The position numbers and the translations under genes were made by a program. From assembly GCA_013348845.1 (NCBI GenBank), contig CP054675.1, positions 1,807,501 through 1,871,500 of the forward strand: a stretch of 64,000 nt of DNA, written 5' to 3'. A model generated the notes under the pieces. That model was not told the origin of the DNA and ran no database searches. It worked only from the letters and a program-made list of their open reading frames with translations. Shown here piece after piece: positions 10,462-19,622 of the stretch (the first letter of the stretch is position 1; the number at the start of each line of letters is the position of its first letter). The stretch is from Candidatus Tepidiaquacella proteinivora. GTDB lineage: Bacteria; Bacteroidota; Ignavibacteria; Tepidaquicellales; Tepidaquicellaceae.

Positions 10462-11505
10462 ATGAAAAAAATTACATTCACACTTGTTATCATTCTCACA
10501 GGTCTGATTATCTTTTCTTGTGGGAAAAAAAGCGGAGATAAATCCGTTCAATTAAATGGAGCAGGGGCAACCTTTCCTTATCCTCTGTATTCTAAATGGT
10601 TTGATGAATATTCAAAAATTCACAAAGAAGTAAGAATCAACTATCAATCTATTGGCAGTGGTGGTGGAATCAAACAATTGACTGAAGGTACAGTTGATTT
10701 TGGTGCTACCGATAGTCCAATGACTGAAGAAGAACAGCAATTGGCAGAATCCAAAAATAAAACTAAAGTGTTTCATATTCCAACGGCACTTGGAGCAGTT
10801 GTATTAACATATAATGTTCCTGATTTAGAGAAAACAATAAATTTAAAAGCAGATGTTGCTGTAAATATTTTTCTTGGTAAAATAAAAAAGTGGAATGACC
10901 CGCAAATCGTTGCAGACAATCCAGATATAAAACTTCCGGATAAAGAAATAGTAGTAATTCATAGAACCGATGGAAGCGGTACAACATATATTTTAACAGA
11001 CTTTTTCTCAAAAATTAGTGAGGAATGGAAAAATAATGTCGGAGTAGCAAAAACTGTCAAATTCCCAACTGGTCAGGGAGCAAAAGGAAATGAAGGAGTT
11101 TCGGGTTCCGTTAAGCAAATTCCATATTCAATCGGATATGTAGAGTTGATATATGCCATCCAGAACAATTTAAAATATGCAAATATTCAAAACGCAAATG
11201 GCGAATTTGTAACTCCAAGCCTTGATGCAGTTACAAATGCCGGGAAAGCAATGTTAAATGAAATGTCTGAAAGTCTTACTGTATCGCTTGTTAATGCAAA
11301 AGGTGAAGGAGTATATCCGATTTCAAGTTATACATATTTACTGGTTTTGGAAAAATATGAGGATCCGGCAAAAGCAAATTTACTTTCTGATTTTCTTAAA
11401 TGGGCATTAACTGATGGACAGAAACTCGCTAAAGAACTCGGATATTCACCGATTCCACCTGAAGTTTATCAAAAAGCACTGGAAAAAATTAATAAAATAC
11501 ATTAA
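10462..11505 (+). CDS. pstS: Phosphate ABC transporter substrate-binding lipoprotein PstS
   Basis: High-affinity periplasmic phosphate-binding protein, 347 residues. A lipoprotein signal ends at LIIFSC with the lipidated Cys at residue 20. Phosphate-binding loops are clear: GAGATFPYPLYSKWF, then IGSGGGIKQLTEGTVDFGATD and HRTDGSGTTY. It is transcribed with the porin 12 bp upstream and ends at a strong terminator (11527-11569). The permease and ATPase genes pstC, pstA and pstB do not follow, so the membrane part of the transporter must be encoded elsewhere. Expression is likely controlled by phosphate starvation if the upstream hexamer array is a PHO box. Confidence 0.95.
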   Translation: MKKITFTLVIILTGLIIFSCGKKSGDKSVQLNGAGATFPYPLYSKWFDEYSKIHKEVRINYQSIGSGGGIKQLTEGTVDFGATDSPMTEEEQQLAESKNKTKVFHIPTALGAVVLTYNVPDLEKTINLKADVAVNIFLGKIKKWNDPQIVADNPDIKLPDKEIVVIHRTDGSGTTYILTDFFSKISEEWKNNVGVAKTVKFPTGQGAKGNEGVSGSVKQIPYSIGYVELIYAIQNNLKYANIQNANGEFVTPSLDAVTNAGKAMLNEMSESLTVSLVNAKGEGVYPISSYTYLLVLEKYEDPAKANLLSDFLKWALTDGQKLAKELGYSPIPPEVYQKALEKINKIH

Positions 11506-11526
11506 CACACACATTTTATTTTTATC

Positions 11527-11569
11527 AAAAGAAGATAAAGTATTATAATATTACTTTATCTTCTTTTTT
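11527..11569 (+). terminator. Rho-independent terminator after pstS
   Basis: Perfect 16-bp inverted repeat: left arm 11527-11542, loop of 9 bases, right arm 11552-11567. The right arm ends in a run of T. The stem is AT-rich but long. It lies 22 bp after the pstS stop and closes the porin-pstS unit. Confidence 0.85.
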
Positions 11570-11733
11570 ATTTAATGGTAGTATTTATAAATCGAACTGA
11601 AAAACACATTTATAAATTTGTTGAAATTTTTTTTAAAAAAATCTAACTTTAATTAATTTACAAATATTGTTATCAATGATAATTTTTCAGTATTTTATAA
11701 ATAATTATTTTTAAAAATTTAAATTATTTAACC

Positions 11734-12975
11734 ATGAAAAAATCTGTGTACATAATAATTTTACTTTTACTGTTTTCAGGTTGTTTATTTTCTCAAACAT
11801 GGGTTCAAAGGTTAAATGGAATTTCTATGTGGTCACTTGCAGTTGACTTACAGGGTAATTTGTATGCAGGCGCATCCGGAACAGTAAAAAGTATTTATAA
11901 ATCAACTAATGGTGGGGAAAATTGGGTTGAAGTTTTTTCTTCTGGTACTGCAAATATTATTTATATTGCTTGTGATTCAAATAATAATGTTTTTGCTTCG
12001 TATGGAAGCTCTGGCGTTTTAAAATCAACTAATGGTGGGATTAACTGGACTGTTATTCCCCCCGCTACATTCAACAGCAATACTGTGAACTCGGTAAAAT
12101 GTGGGAAAAATAATTATGTTTATGTAGGTACTACTTTGGGTGGTATTTTTGTTAGCACTGACGGAGGAGAAACTTTCCCCTATAATTATTTATCAGGTTC
12201 AAATATAGTTAGCATATATGTTGATAAATATAATTCGGATATTGTTTATGCTGGAGCCTCTGCCGGAACTGGTAATAATGGGATTTACCGTTCTTCTAAT
12301 GCAGGCTTTAACTGGAGTGAGTTAATGAATAGTGGAGCTAATTGCTGGGGAATGGTACAATTTAACCCAAACGAACTACTTTATGTGGGTACCTCCTCCG
12401 GATATCCGGTTTATAAATCCACTAACAGTGGACTAAATTGGTTCATTGCTTCCTCTTTACCGGGTGCAATGCGTGGAGCAACTATTAATCAGTCTCAATT
12501 TGTCTATACTTCTGGTAATGGAGGTGTTTATAGGTCAACTAATTCTGGGTTAAGTTTTTCTAATTTTGGTTTTACATTTTCAAGTAACCATTGTCTTGCA
12601 TATCAGAATAAAGTCTTTGTTGCTGCTTCCGGGACTTCAAGTGGAGGGGTATGGTTTACTTTGGATACTCTTGTTTCAAATATTAGTAATTCTAATTCAG
12701 GTATCATTGATAACTATTTTCTATATCAAAATTATCCAAACCCATTTAATAACTCAACAATTATAAGATATGAACTGCCCAAATCTGGAAATGTCAATAT
12801 CATACTTTATGATATAAGCGGAAAAGAAGTTTTTACTTTGGTAGATGAATTTAAAAGAGATGGAATATACGAGTTAAAATTTCAATCAGATAATTTATCA
12901 AGTGGTGTTTATTTCTATATATTGTATATAGATAATAAGTTCATTGATACTAAAAGAATGGTATATTTAAAATAG
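11734..12975 (+). CDS. Secreted Asp-box repeat protein with type IX sorting domain
   Basis: 413-residue protein with a signal peptide (residues 1-20, ending CLFSQ). It has six BNR/Asp-box type repeats, for example IYKSTNGGENW, VLKSTNGGINW, IFVSTDGGETF, IYRSSNAGFNW, VYKSTNSGLNW and VYRSTNSGLSF, predicting a beta propeller like the YCF48/sialidase-fold proteins. The last 80 residues are a type A sorting domain (YQNYPNPFNNSTIIRYELP, SGKEVFTL, SSGVYFY, KRMVYLK) that directs export by the type IX secretion system. No catalytic residues were recognised, so a binding or structural surface role is only an inference. It has its own upstream AT-rich promoter region after the pstS terminator. Confidence 0.85.
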   Translation: MKKSVYIIILLLLFSGCLFSQTWVQRLNGISMWSLAVDLQGNLYAGASGTVKSIYKSTNGGENWVEVFSSGTANIIYIACDSNNNVFASYGSSGVLKSTNGGINWTVIPPATFNSNTVNSVKCGKNNYVYVGTTLGGIFVSTDGGETFPYNYLSGSNIVSIYVDKYNSDIVYAGASAGTGNNGIYRSSNAGFNWSELMNSGANCWGMVQFNPNELLYVGTSSGYPVYKSTNSGLNWFIASSLPGAMRGATINQSQFVYTSGNGGVYRSTNSGLSFSNFGFTFSSNHCLAYQNKVFVAASGTSSGGVWFTLDTLVSNISNSNSGIIDNYFLYQNYPNPFNNSTIIRYELPKSGNVNIILYDISGKEVFTLVDEFKRDGIYELKFQSDNLSSGVYFYILYIDNKFIDTKRMVYLK

Positions 12976-13000
12976 CCTTCGATTTAGAAAATTTTTGTAA

Positions 13001-13663
13001 TTACTTTGTTAATTGTTTGATAATATCTTCTGTTGTTGTAATATAAGCAAATCCAAAAGCAAGATTTAATAAACTTGCTAAATGCATCTCTTCGTTTATA
13101 GTGCCTGTTGCATCAGCAAGGAAAAATGTTTTGTAATCTCTAAAGTAAGCATCTCTTGCTGTTGATTCACAACACATATTTGTCATAATCCCGGTTATAA
13201 CTAAATCCTCTATTTTTAAACATCTTAATACTGTTTCCAAATCTGTATTATAGAACCCTGAATATCTATGTTTTAAAATTACTTTTTCCTGAGGGGTCGG
13301 TTCTAATTCGTGGTGTATTTCGCTTTCTGGAGTTCCTTCAACACACATACCGTCCCACCACCAGCCCATTATTCCTGCGTCAAGCAGCTCGGGATGATGT
13401 ACATGTTTTGTATAAATAACAGGGAGTTTTATTTTTCTAAAAACATTTATTAACTTTTTTATATTTGGAATTATGGCAATTCCACCACAAGTAAAAGTTG
13501 GTGAATTTGGATCAAGAAAAAATTTTTGCATATCTATAATAAGTAAAGCAGAATTTGTTTTACTTATCTGCATTTTATGTTGATTGAAGAGAGAAATTTT
13601 TTCCAGCCAAATTTTAGTTTTTTCTTTTAAGTTTTCAGATGTTACATAAGGTTTTGAGTTCAT
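13001..13663 (-). CDS. Isochorismatase-like cysteine hydrolase
   Basis: 220-residue cytoplasmic hydrolase of the isochorismatase/nicotinamidase superfamily. The catalytic triad is visible: Asp44 in LLIIDMQKFF, Lys131 in ILKHRYSGF, and Cys164 in GIMTNMCCESTARDA, with the characteristic bulge before the Cys. The N-terminus carries about 35 residues more than minimal family members. The substrate cannot be read from sequence; members act on isochorismate, nicotinamide, ureidoacrylate, N-carbamoyl compounds or biuret. It faces the sorting-domain gene tail to tail and is divergent from sufB, so no operon partner gives a hint. Confidence 0.88.
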   Translation of the reverse strand: MNSKPYVTSENLKEKTKIWLEKISLFNQHKMQISKTNSALLIIDMQKFFLDPNSPTFTCGGIAIIPNIKKLINVFRKIKLPVIYTKHVHHPELLDAGIMGWWWDGMCVEGTPESEIHHELEPTPQEKVILKHRYSGFYNTDLETVLRCLKIEDLVITGIMTNMCCESTARDAYFRDYKTFFLADATGTINEEMHLASLLNLAFGFAYITTTEDIIKQLTK

Positions 13664-13897
13664 TGCGAGTTATTTTAGTTAAAAATGTTTTTTAAAAATG
13701 GTTAATTTTATAATAATTATAAAATTAACATTTACTTATTCATGTATCAATAACAATTCAGAAAAGATAATTTATTCTTGTAAATTAAGTAACTTCGGAA
13801 TCAGAATATGCTTTTAAATTCAAGTTTGGAATTATATTTTAATCTTGAATTTTATATTTTAATTTTATGTTTATATTTGTAAATATCTGTAAATATT

Positions 13898-15340
13898 ATG
13901 AATAACGAAGATATATTACAACAGAAAATACTTAGTGATTACAAATATGGATTTGAGTCCGATATTGAGATGGAAAAATTCGAGAAAGGACTAAATGAAG
14001 AAATTATCAAGCGTTTATCTGAAAAGAAAAACGAACCCGATTTTATGCTTAAATTTAGGTTGGATGCATATAAATTCTGGCTTAATATGGAAGAACCCAA
14101 ATGGCCTAATGTTAAATATGATCCGATAGATTATCAGGATATTATTTATTATGCTGCTCCGAAGAAACAAAAAAAACTTAAATCATTAGATGAATTAGAT
14201 CCTGAAATTAAAAGAATATACGATAAATTAGGAATTCCTCTTGAAGAACAGAAATTTCTGGCTGGGGTTGCTGTTGATGCAGTTCTTGATAGTGTTTCTG
14301 TTGCTACTACTTATAGAGAAAAATTAGCAGACCTCGGAATTATTTTTTGTTCAATTAGTGAAGCTATTACATTATACCCGGAGCTCGTGCAAAAATATCT
14401 TGGGTCTGTTGTTCCATACACAGATAACTTTTTTGCAGCTTTAAATTCAGCAGTATTTAGTGATGGTTCCTTTGTATATATTCCAAAAGGAGTAAGATGC
14501 CCAATGGAATTGTCAACTTATTTTAGAATTAATGCTGCTAATACCGGACAATTTGAAAGAACACTTATAATTGCTGATGAGGGCAGTTACGTGAGTTATC
14601 TTGAAGGTTGCACTGCACCAATGAGAGATGAAAATCAATTACATGCTGCTGTAGTTGAACTTATTGCTCTGAAAGATGCAGAGATAAAATATTCTACAGT
14701 TCAGAATTGGTACCCTGGGGATAAAGAAGGAAAGGGAGGAGTTTATAATTTTGTTACAAAACGAGGACTTTGTTCTGGAGAAAATTCTAAAATCTCCTGG
14801 ACTCAGGTAGAAACCGGGTCTTCAATAACATGGAAATATCCATCCTGTATTTTAAAAGGCGATAATTCAATTGGTGAATTTTATTCTGTTGCATTGACTA
14901 ATAATTATCAGCAGGCTGATACAGGAACAAAGATGATTCATATTGGTAAAAACACAAAAAGCAGAATTGTCTCAAAAGGGATTTCTGCAGGTTATAGTAA
15001 TAACAGTTATCGTGGTTTGGTTAAAATTGTTAAAAATGCTGATAACGCAAGAAATTATTCGCAATGTGATTCACTTCTTATGGGTGATAAATGTGGTGCG
15101 CATACATTCCCTTATTTTGAAATCAATAACAATTCTGCAATTGTAGAACACGAAGCTACGACTTCAAAAATAAATGAGGATATTTTATTCTATTGTAATC
15201 AGCGGGGAATTTCTGAAGAAGAGGCAATTGCTTTGATTGTGAATGGATATGCAAAAGAAGTTTTAAATCAATTACCGATGGAATTTGCAGTAGAAGCTCA
15301 AAAACTACTTGCCATTTCCCTTGAAGGAAGCGTAGGGTAA
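13898..15340 (+). CDS. sufB: Fe-S cluster assembly scaffold SufB
   Basis: Scaffold subunit of the SufBC2D complex on which iron-sulfur clusters are assembled. 480 residues, typical length. Family blocks are well conserved: [40 protein letters not shown], then [20 protein letters not shown] and the C-terminal [21 protein letters not shown] with the ferredoxin-like [16 protein letters not shown]. First gene of the sufBCDSE-T operon. ATG at 13898 is the only reasonable start; the Shine-Dalgarno is weak. Confidence 0.97.
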   Translation: MNNEDILQQKILSDYKYGFESDIEMEKFEKGLNEEIIKRLSEKKNEPDFMLKFRLDAYKFWLNMEEPKWPNVKYDPIDYQDIIYYAAPKKQKKLKSLDELDPEIKRIYDKLGIPLEEQKFLAGVAVDAVLDSVSVATTYREKLADLGIIFCSISEAITLYPELVQKYLGSVVPYTDNFFAALNSAVFSDGSFVYIPKGVRCPMELSTYFRINAANTGQFERTLIIADEGSYVSYLEGCTAPMRDENQLHAAVVELIALKDAEIKYSTVQNWYPGDKEGKGGVYNFVTKRGLCSGENSKISWTQVETGSSITWKYPSCILKGDNSIGEFYSVALTNNYQQADTGTKMIHIGKNTKSRIVSKGISAGYSNNSYRGLVKIVKNADNARNYSQCDSLLMGDKCGAHTFPYFEINNNSAIVEHEATTSKINEDILFYCNQRGISEEEAIALIVNGYAKEVLNQLPMEFAVEAQKLLAISLEGSVG

Positions 15341-15390
15341 AGTAATAATAATTTTTATCAACTAATTAAATCATTAATAAAAAAAAATTT

Positions 15391-16143
15391 ATGTTAACAA
15401 TAAAGAATCTAAAAGCAACTGTTGAAGGAAAAGAAATTTTAAAAGGAATTGACTTACAGGTGAACTTAGGCGAAGTTCACGCAATTATGGGTCCAAATGG
15501 TTCAGGGAAAAGCACACTTGCTTCAGTTCTAACTGGCAGAGAAGGATATCAAGTTACGGGCGGTGAAGTAATTTTTGAAGGAAAAAATTTATTGGAATTG
15601 AGTCCTGAAGAACGAGCAAGGGAAGGAATATTTTTAGCTTTTCAATATCCGGTTGAAATTCCGGGAGTTACCATTACAAATTTTATGAAAACTGCGGTAA
15701 ATGAAATTAGAAAATCAAAAGGATTAGAACCAATGAATTCCGTTGATTTTCTGAAACTGATTAGAGAAAAAGCAAAACTTGTTGGTATTTCAAAAGAAAT
15801 GCTTAGTCGTTATGTAAATGTTGGTTTTTCAGGTGGCGAGAAAAAGAGAAATGAAATTTTTCAACTTGCATTAATGAATCCAAAACTTGGTATTCTTGAC
15901 GAAACAGATTCAGGACTTGATATTGATGCATTAAAAATTGTTGCGGATGGAGTAAATAGAATAAAGAGTGATAATAATGCTTTTATAGTTATAACACACT
16001 ATCAACGGCTTTTAAACTATATTATACCTGATTATGTTCACGTGCTTTATAATGGTAGAATTGAGAAATCAGGCTCAAAAGAACTCGCGCTTGAACTTGA
16101 AGAAAAAGGATATGATTTCATTGCATCAGAGGTAATGCCTTAG
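15391..16143 (+). CDS. sufC: Fe-S cluster assembly ATPase SufC
   Basis: ABC-type ATPase that drives conformational change of the SufB-SufD scaffold. 250 residues. Walker A GPNGSGKS at 34-41, the SufC-specific FLAFQYPVEIPGV segment near 90, ABC signature FSGGEKKRNE near 150, and Walker B with LGILDETDSGLDIDAL. It lies 50 bp after sufB and 28 bp before sufD. Confidence 0.97.
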   Translation: MLTIKNLKATVEGKEILKGIDLQVNLGEVHAIMGPNGSGKSTLASVLTGREGYQVTGGEVIFEGKNLLELSPEERAREGIFLAFQYPVEIPGVTITNFMKTAVNEIRKSKGLEPMNSVDFLKLIREKAKLVGISKEMLSRYVNVGFSGGEKKRNEIFQLALMNPKLGILDETDSGLDIDALKIVADGVNRIKSDNNAFIVITHYQRLLNYIIPDYVHVLYNGRIEKSGSKELALELEEKGYDFIASEVMP

Positions 16144-16171
16144 TGTATCAAACTTAAAACATAAAGTAAAT

Positions 16172-17557
16172 ATGAATTCAAAAGAAAATTTAAAAGAATA
16201 TTTAATAAAAGAATTTGAAAGGAATAAAGAATTTTTTAAAAATAATTCCTTACCTGAAATTTTTGAAAAACGACTTGAGGCAATAAAATATCTCTCAGAT
16301 TTCGGATTTCCTACCCGCAAAGATGAAGAATGGCGTTTTACAAATATTAATCCAATTATAAAAAATAATTATTCATCTCTTAATATAAATAAGTCTGATA
16401 CCTTTAATACGCGCATTAATTCAATTTTAAAAAGTGAAATTAATAAACATTTAATAAAAAATTTAAATGTTAATCTAATAGTAATAATAAACGGTTTTTA
16501 TTCAGAAAAACATTCAGTAATCAAGGAAAAAATTCCTTCAGCTCAGATTAGTAATATTGCTGATTTTCAAAAAGGCAATGATGATTTGATAAAGCAGTAT
16601 TTTAACAAATCATTAGGAAATATTAAAGATGCTTTTACTGCTATAAATATGGCTTTTTCTACTAATGGAGCTTTTATCTACATACCAAAGAATGTTTCTG
16701 CTAAAAATCCATTTCACATTTTAAATCTAAATATATCAGAAGAAAATACACTTATTAATTCAAGAAATATAATAATTGCAGATGTTGGTTCCGATATTAC
16801 CGTTTTGGAATCATATCATAATATTTCTGACAGTGGATTGCAAAACTCTAATTTTATTAATTCAATAACGGAAATTTTTTTGAAACCTAATTCAAGAGTT
16901 CATTATTATAAAATTCAAAAGGATAACAACCTGCCTAATATTGTCCATACTACTCAGGTTATTCAGGAAAGAGATTCGAAATTTAAATCTTTTAATTTAA
17001 CCTTAAATGGAACTATTGTAAGAAATAATCTTAACTCTTTGTTAATTGGGGAAAATAGTGAGTGTATTTTTAATGGGATATATGTTGGAGATAATGGCAG
17101 TTTAATAGATAATCATACTCTTGTTGACCATGCTGTTCCTAATTGTTATAGTAATGAGTATTATAAAGGTATTATAAGTGATGAATCAAAATGTGTTTTT
17201 AATGGAAAAATACTTGTTCGGAAAGATGCTCAAAAAACTAATGCATATCAGTCAAATAAAAACATTTTAATTTCCGATAAAGCAACTATTAATGCCAAAC
17301 CACAACTTGAAATTTTTGCTGATGATGTTAAATGTAGTCATGGTGCAACTTCCGGAAGATTAAATGCTGATGAATTATTCTATATGAGAGCACGCGGAAT
17401 TCCCGAAAAAATAGCACAAAGATTACTTTTATTTGCATTTCTTACTGATGTTGTTGGTTTAGGTAATAACTATTCTGATTCAAAAAAGTATCGTGAATTA
17501 ATTGATAAGTGTATTATTAAAGTAATAAGTGAAAAAATTAATTCAATTAATTTATAA
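16172..17557 (+). CDS. sufD: Fe-S cluster assembly protein SufD
   Basis: Paralogue of SufB and third member of the SufBCD scaffold, involved in iron acquisition for cluster assembly. 461 residues. An N-terminal helical part contains FPTRKDEEWRFTNI, typical of SufD. The beta-helix core follows, and the C-terminal block DVKCSHGATSGRLNADELFYMRARGIP includes the conserved Cys-His pair important at the SufB-SufD interface. Asn and Ile content is high, in line with the local AT bias. 28 bp after sufC. Confidence 0.95.
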   Translation: MNSKENLKEYLIKEFERNKEFFKNNSLPEIFEKRLEAIKYLSDFGFPTRKDEEWRFTNINPIIKNNYSSLNINKSDTFNTRINSILKSEINKHLIKNLNVNLIVIINGFYSEKHSVIKEKIPSAQISNIADFQKGNDDLIKQYFNKSLGNIKDAFTAINMAFSTNGAFIYIPKNVSAKNPFHILNLNISEENTLINSRNIIIADVGSDITVLESYHNISDSGLQNSNFINSITEIFLKPNSRVHYYKIQKDNNLPNIVHTTQVIQERDSKFKSFNLTLNGTIVRNNLNSLLIGENSECIFNGIYVGDNGSLIDNHTLVDHAVPNCYSNEYYKGIISDESKCVFNGKILVRKDAQKTNAYQSNKNILISDKATINAKPQLEIFADDVKCSHGATSGRLNADELFYMRARGIPEKIAQRLLLFAFLTDVVGLGNNYSDSKKYRELIDKCIIKVISEKINSINL

Positions 17558-17598
17558 TTTTATTTTTTTAATTTAGTAAAATATAATATAATTCAAAG

Positions 17599-18825
17599 TT
17601 GCCTGTTTTTGATGTAAAAAATATTAGAAAAGATTTCCCAATATTAAGCAGAAGAAACTTAAATGAGAAGCCCTTAATTTATTTTGATAATGCAGCAACA
17701 ACTCAAAAGCCAGCAATTGTAATTGAAACAATAAGAAATTATTACGAAAACATAAATAGCAATGTTCACCGTGGGGTTCATTTTCTTAGCGAAGAAGCAA
17801 CGACTAAATTTGAAGAAGCACGGGAAAAAATCAGAAGCTTTATTAATGCGGATTCGGTTGAAGAAATAATTTTCGTTAGAGGAACAACAGAAGCAATTAA
17901 TCTTGTGGCAACCTCTTTTTGTAGAGGGAAAATAAAAGAAAATGATGAAATAATTATCTCATTTCTTGAACACCACTCAAATATTGTACCCTGGCAATTA
18001 CTTTGTGAATGTACCGGTGCAGTTCTTAAAGTTATTCCCATTAATAGTAATGGCGATTTAATGTTTGATGAATTTGAAAAGTTGTTAAATGAAAGAACAA
18101 AGTTTATAGCGCTTAATCATATCTCAAACGCTATTGGGACGGTGAATCCAATAGAAGAAATTATAAAGACTGCACATAAACGAAACATTCCTGTTTTAAT
18201 TGATGGCGCTCAGTCTATCCAGCATAAGAAAATTGATGTAAAAAAACTTGACTGCGATTTTTTTGCTTTCTCTGGTCATAAAGTTTATGGACCAACCGGC
18301 ATTGGGATTCTTTATGGGAAAAAAGAAATTTTGGATGCAATGCCACCTTATCAGGGTGGGGGAGAAATGATTAGTTCTGTTTCTTTTGAGAAAACAGATT
18401 ATAATGTGTTGCCTTATAAATTTGAAGCAGGTACTCCCAATATTGCAGACGCTATTGGTTTGGCTTCTGCAGTTGAATATATTAGTAAGATTGGAATGGA
18501 TAATATTGAAAATTATGAAAAAGAAATATTTGAATATGCTACAAATAAATTAAGTGGCATAGAAGGATTAAAAATAATTGGAACCGCAAAGCAAAAAGCA
18601 AATATAATATCTTTTCTTTTAAACGATTTTCACCCTTATGATGTAGGTGCTATTCTTGATAATGAGGGAATTGCTGTAAGAACAGGTATGCATTGTGCTG
18701 AGCCCCTGATTAAGTTTTTTAGTAAGATTGGAACTGTAAGAGTCTCATTTGCATTTTATAATATGAGAGAAGAAGTAGATAAACTTGTTGAAGCAATTTA
18801 TAAAGCAAAAAAATTACTTGGATGA
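17599..18825 (+). CDS. sufS: Cysteine desulfurase SufS
   Basis: PLP-dependent desulfurase that supplies sulfur as a persulfide to SufE and the SUF scaffold. 408 residues. PLP lysine K228 lies in FSGHKVYGPTGIG, the catalytic Cys366 in RTGMHCAEPL, and the group II (SufS/CsdA) signature fits. The likely start is TTG at 17599; no in-frame ATG precedes the conserved DFPILSRR region, and the upstream Shine-Dalgarno is poor. It overlaps sufE by 4 bp (ATGA), implying translational coupling. Confidence 0.96.
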   Translation: MPVFDVKNIRKDFPILSRRNLNEKPLIYFDNAATTQKPAIVIETIRNYYENINSNVHRGVHFLSEEATTKFEEAREKIRSFINADSVEEIIFVRGTTEAINLVATSFCRGKIKENDEIIISFLEHHSNIVPWQLLCECTGAVLKVIPINSNGDLMFDEFEKLLNERTKFIALNHISNAIGTVNPIEEIIKTAHKRNIPVLIDGAQSIQHKKIDVKKLDCDFFAFSGHKVYGPTGIGILYGKKEILDAMPPYQGGGEMISSVSFEKTDYNVLPYKFEAGTPNIADAIGLASAVEYISKIGMDNIENYEKEIFEYATNKLSGIEGLKIIGTAKQKANIISFLLNDFHPYDVGAILDNEGIAVRTGMHCAEPLIKFFSKIGTVRVSFAFYNMREEVDKLVEAIYKAKKLLG

Positions 18826-19241
18826 GTATTAAGGAAAAACAAGAAGAAATTATAGAAGAATTTTCAATGTTTGATGATTGGGATTCGAAGTATGAATATA
18901 TAATTGAACTTGGGAAACAACATCCCCCTTTACCTGATGTGGATAAAACCCAGGAAAATAAAGTTAGCGGTTGTCAATCTCAGGTATGGATAAAAACAGA
19001 ATATCAAAATGGTAAAATGATTTTCCGGGCAGATAGTGATGCGATTATTACAAAAGGGTTAATTGCCCTTCTTATAAGAGTTTTTAATAATCAAGATCCA
19101 AGAGAGATTTATAATAGTGATATAAAATTTTTAGATGAAATTGGTTTAATTAAACATTTATCACCAAATCGTTCCAATGGTTTATTGTCAATGGTTAAAA
19201 GAATAAAGGCTGAAGCTCAGAAATATTTAAATAACAACTGA
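18822..19241 (+). CDS. sufE: Cysteine desulfuration protein SufE
   Basis: Sulfur acceptor that takes the persulfide from SufS and activates it. 139 residues, normal length. Active-site Cys51 in KVSGCQSQVW; the downstream DSDAIITKGLIALLIRVFN block is typical. The start overlaps the sufS stop by 4 bp. Confidence 0.96.
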   Translation: MSIKEKQEEIIEEFSMFDDWDSKYEYIIELGKQHPPLPDVDKTQENKVSGCQSQVWIKTEYQNGKMIFRADSDAIITKGLIALLIRVFNNQDPREIYNSDIKFLDEIGLIKHLSPNRSNGLLSMVKRIKAEAQKYLNNN

Positions 19242-19259
19242 TTTACTTAAAATGATTTT

Positions 19260-19622
19260 ATGAGTAGCGAAGAAAAAAATTCTCCAAAAACAGACTCAAC
19301 CCTCAAACCCAAAGATCTGGAAAAATTAAAAGAGGAGGTTATAAAAGTTTTAAAAAATTGTTATGACCCTGAAATCCCTGTGAATATATATGACCTTGGC
19401 TTAATATACGATATTAAGCTTGCAACAAATGGTGATGTGCTTGTTGTTATGACCTTAACTTCGCCTGCCTGTCCTGTAGCCGGAACTTTACCCGTTGAAG
19501 TACAGCAAAAATTGAAAGAGAACCCAATGATAAATGACGCAAAAGTTGTTGTTACATTTGACCCGCCCTGGGATTTTTCCCGTATGACAGATGAAGCAAA
19601 ACTTGAACTCGGCTTCCTGTAA
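19260..19622 (+). CDS. sufT: SufT/MIP18-family Fe-S assembly factor (DUF59)
   Basis: 120-residue DUF59 protein with the core CYDPEIPVNIYDLGLIYDI and the conserved Cys71 in LTSPACPVAG. SufT-type proteins help mature Fe-S proteins under high demand; PaaD-type relatives act in specific oxygenases. Placement as the last gene of the suf operon, 18 bp after sufE, supports SufT. The N-terminal 20 residues are polar and variable. The convergent TPR lipoprotein gene's open frame extends antisense through most of this gene. Confidence 0.9.
   Translation: MSSEEKNSPKTDSTLKPKDLEKLKEEVIKVLKNCYDPEIPVNIYDLGLIYDIKLATNGDVLVVMTLTSPACPVAGTLPVEVQQKLKENPMINDAKVVVTFDPPWDFSRMTDEAKLELGFL

Noticed and set aside
11734-12975. 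Repeated DNA within the Asp-box gene as a DNA repeat array
   Set aside because: The repeats are protein-level Asp-box units with diverged DNA and variable spacing, not a DNA repeat or CRISPR.
13872-13879. TATATTTG before sufB as a Bacteroidetes-type -7 element (TAnnTTTG)
   Set aside because: It matches the -7 consensus, but I found no TTTG at the required 19-21 bp upstream spacing and it would leave only about a 12-base leader. Not listed as a promoter.
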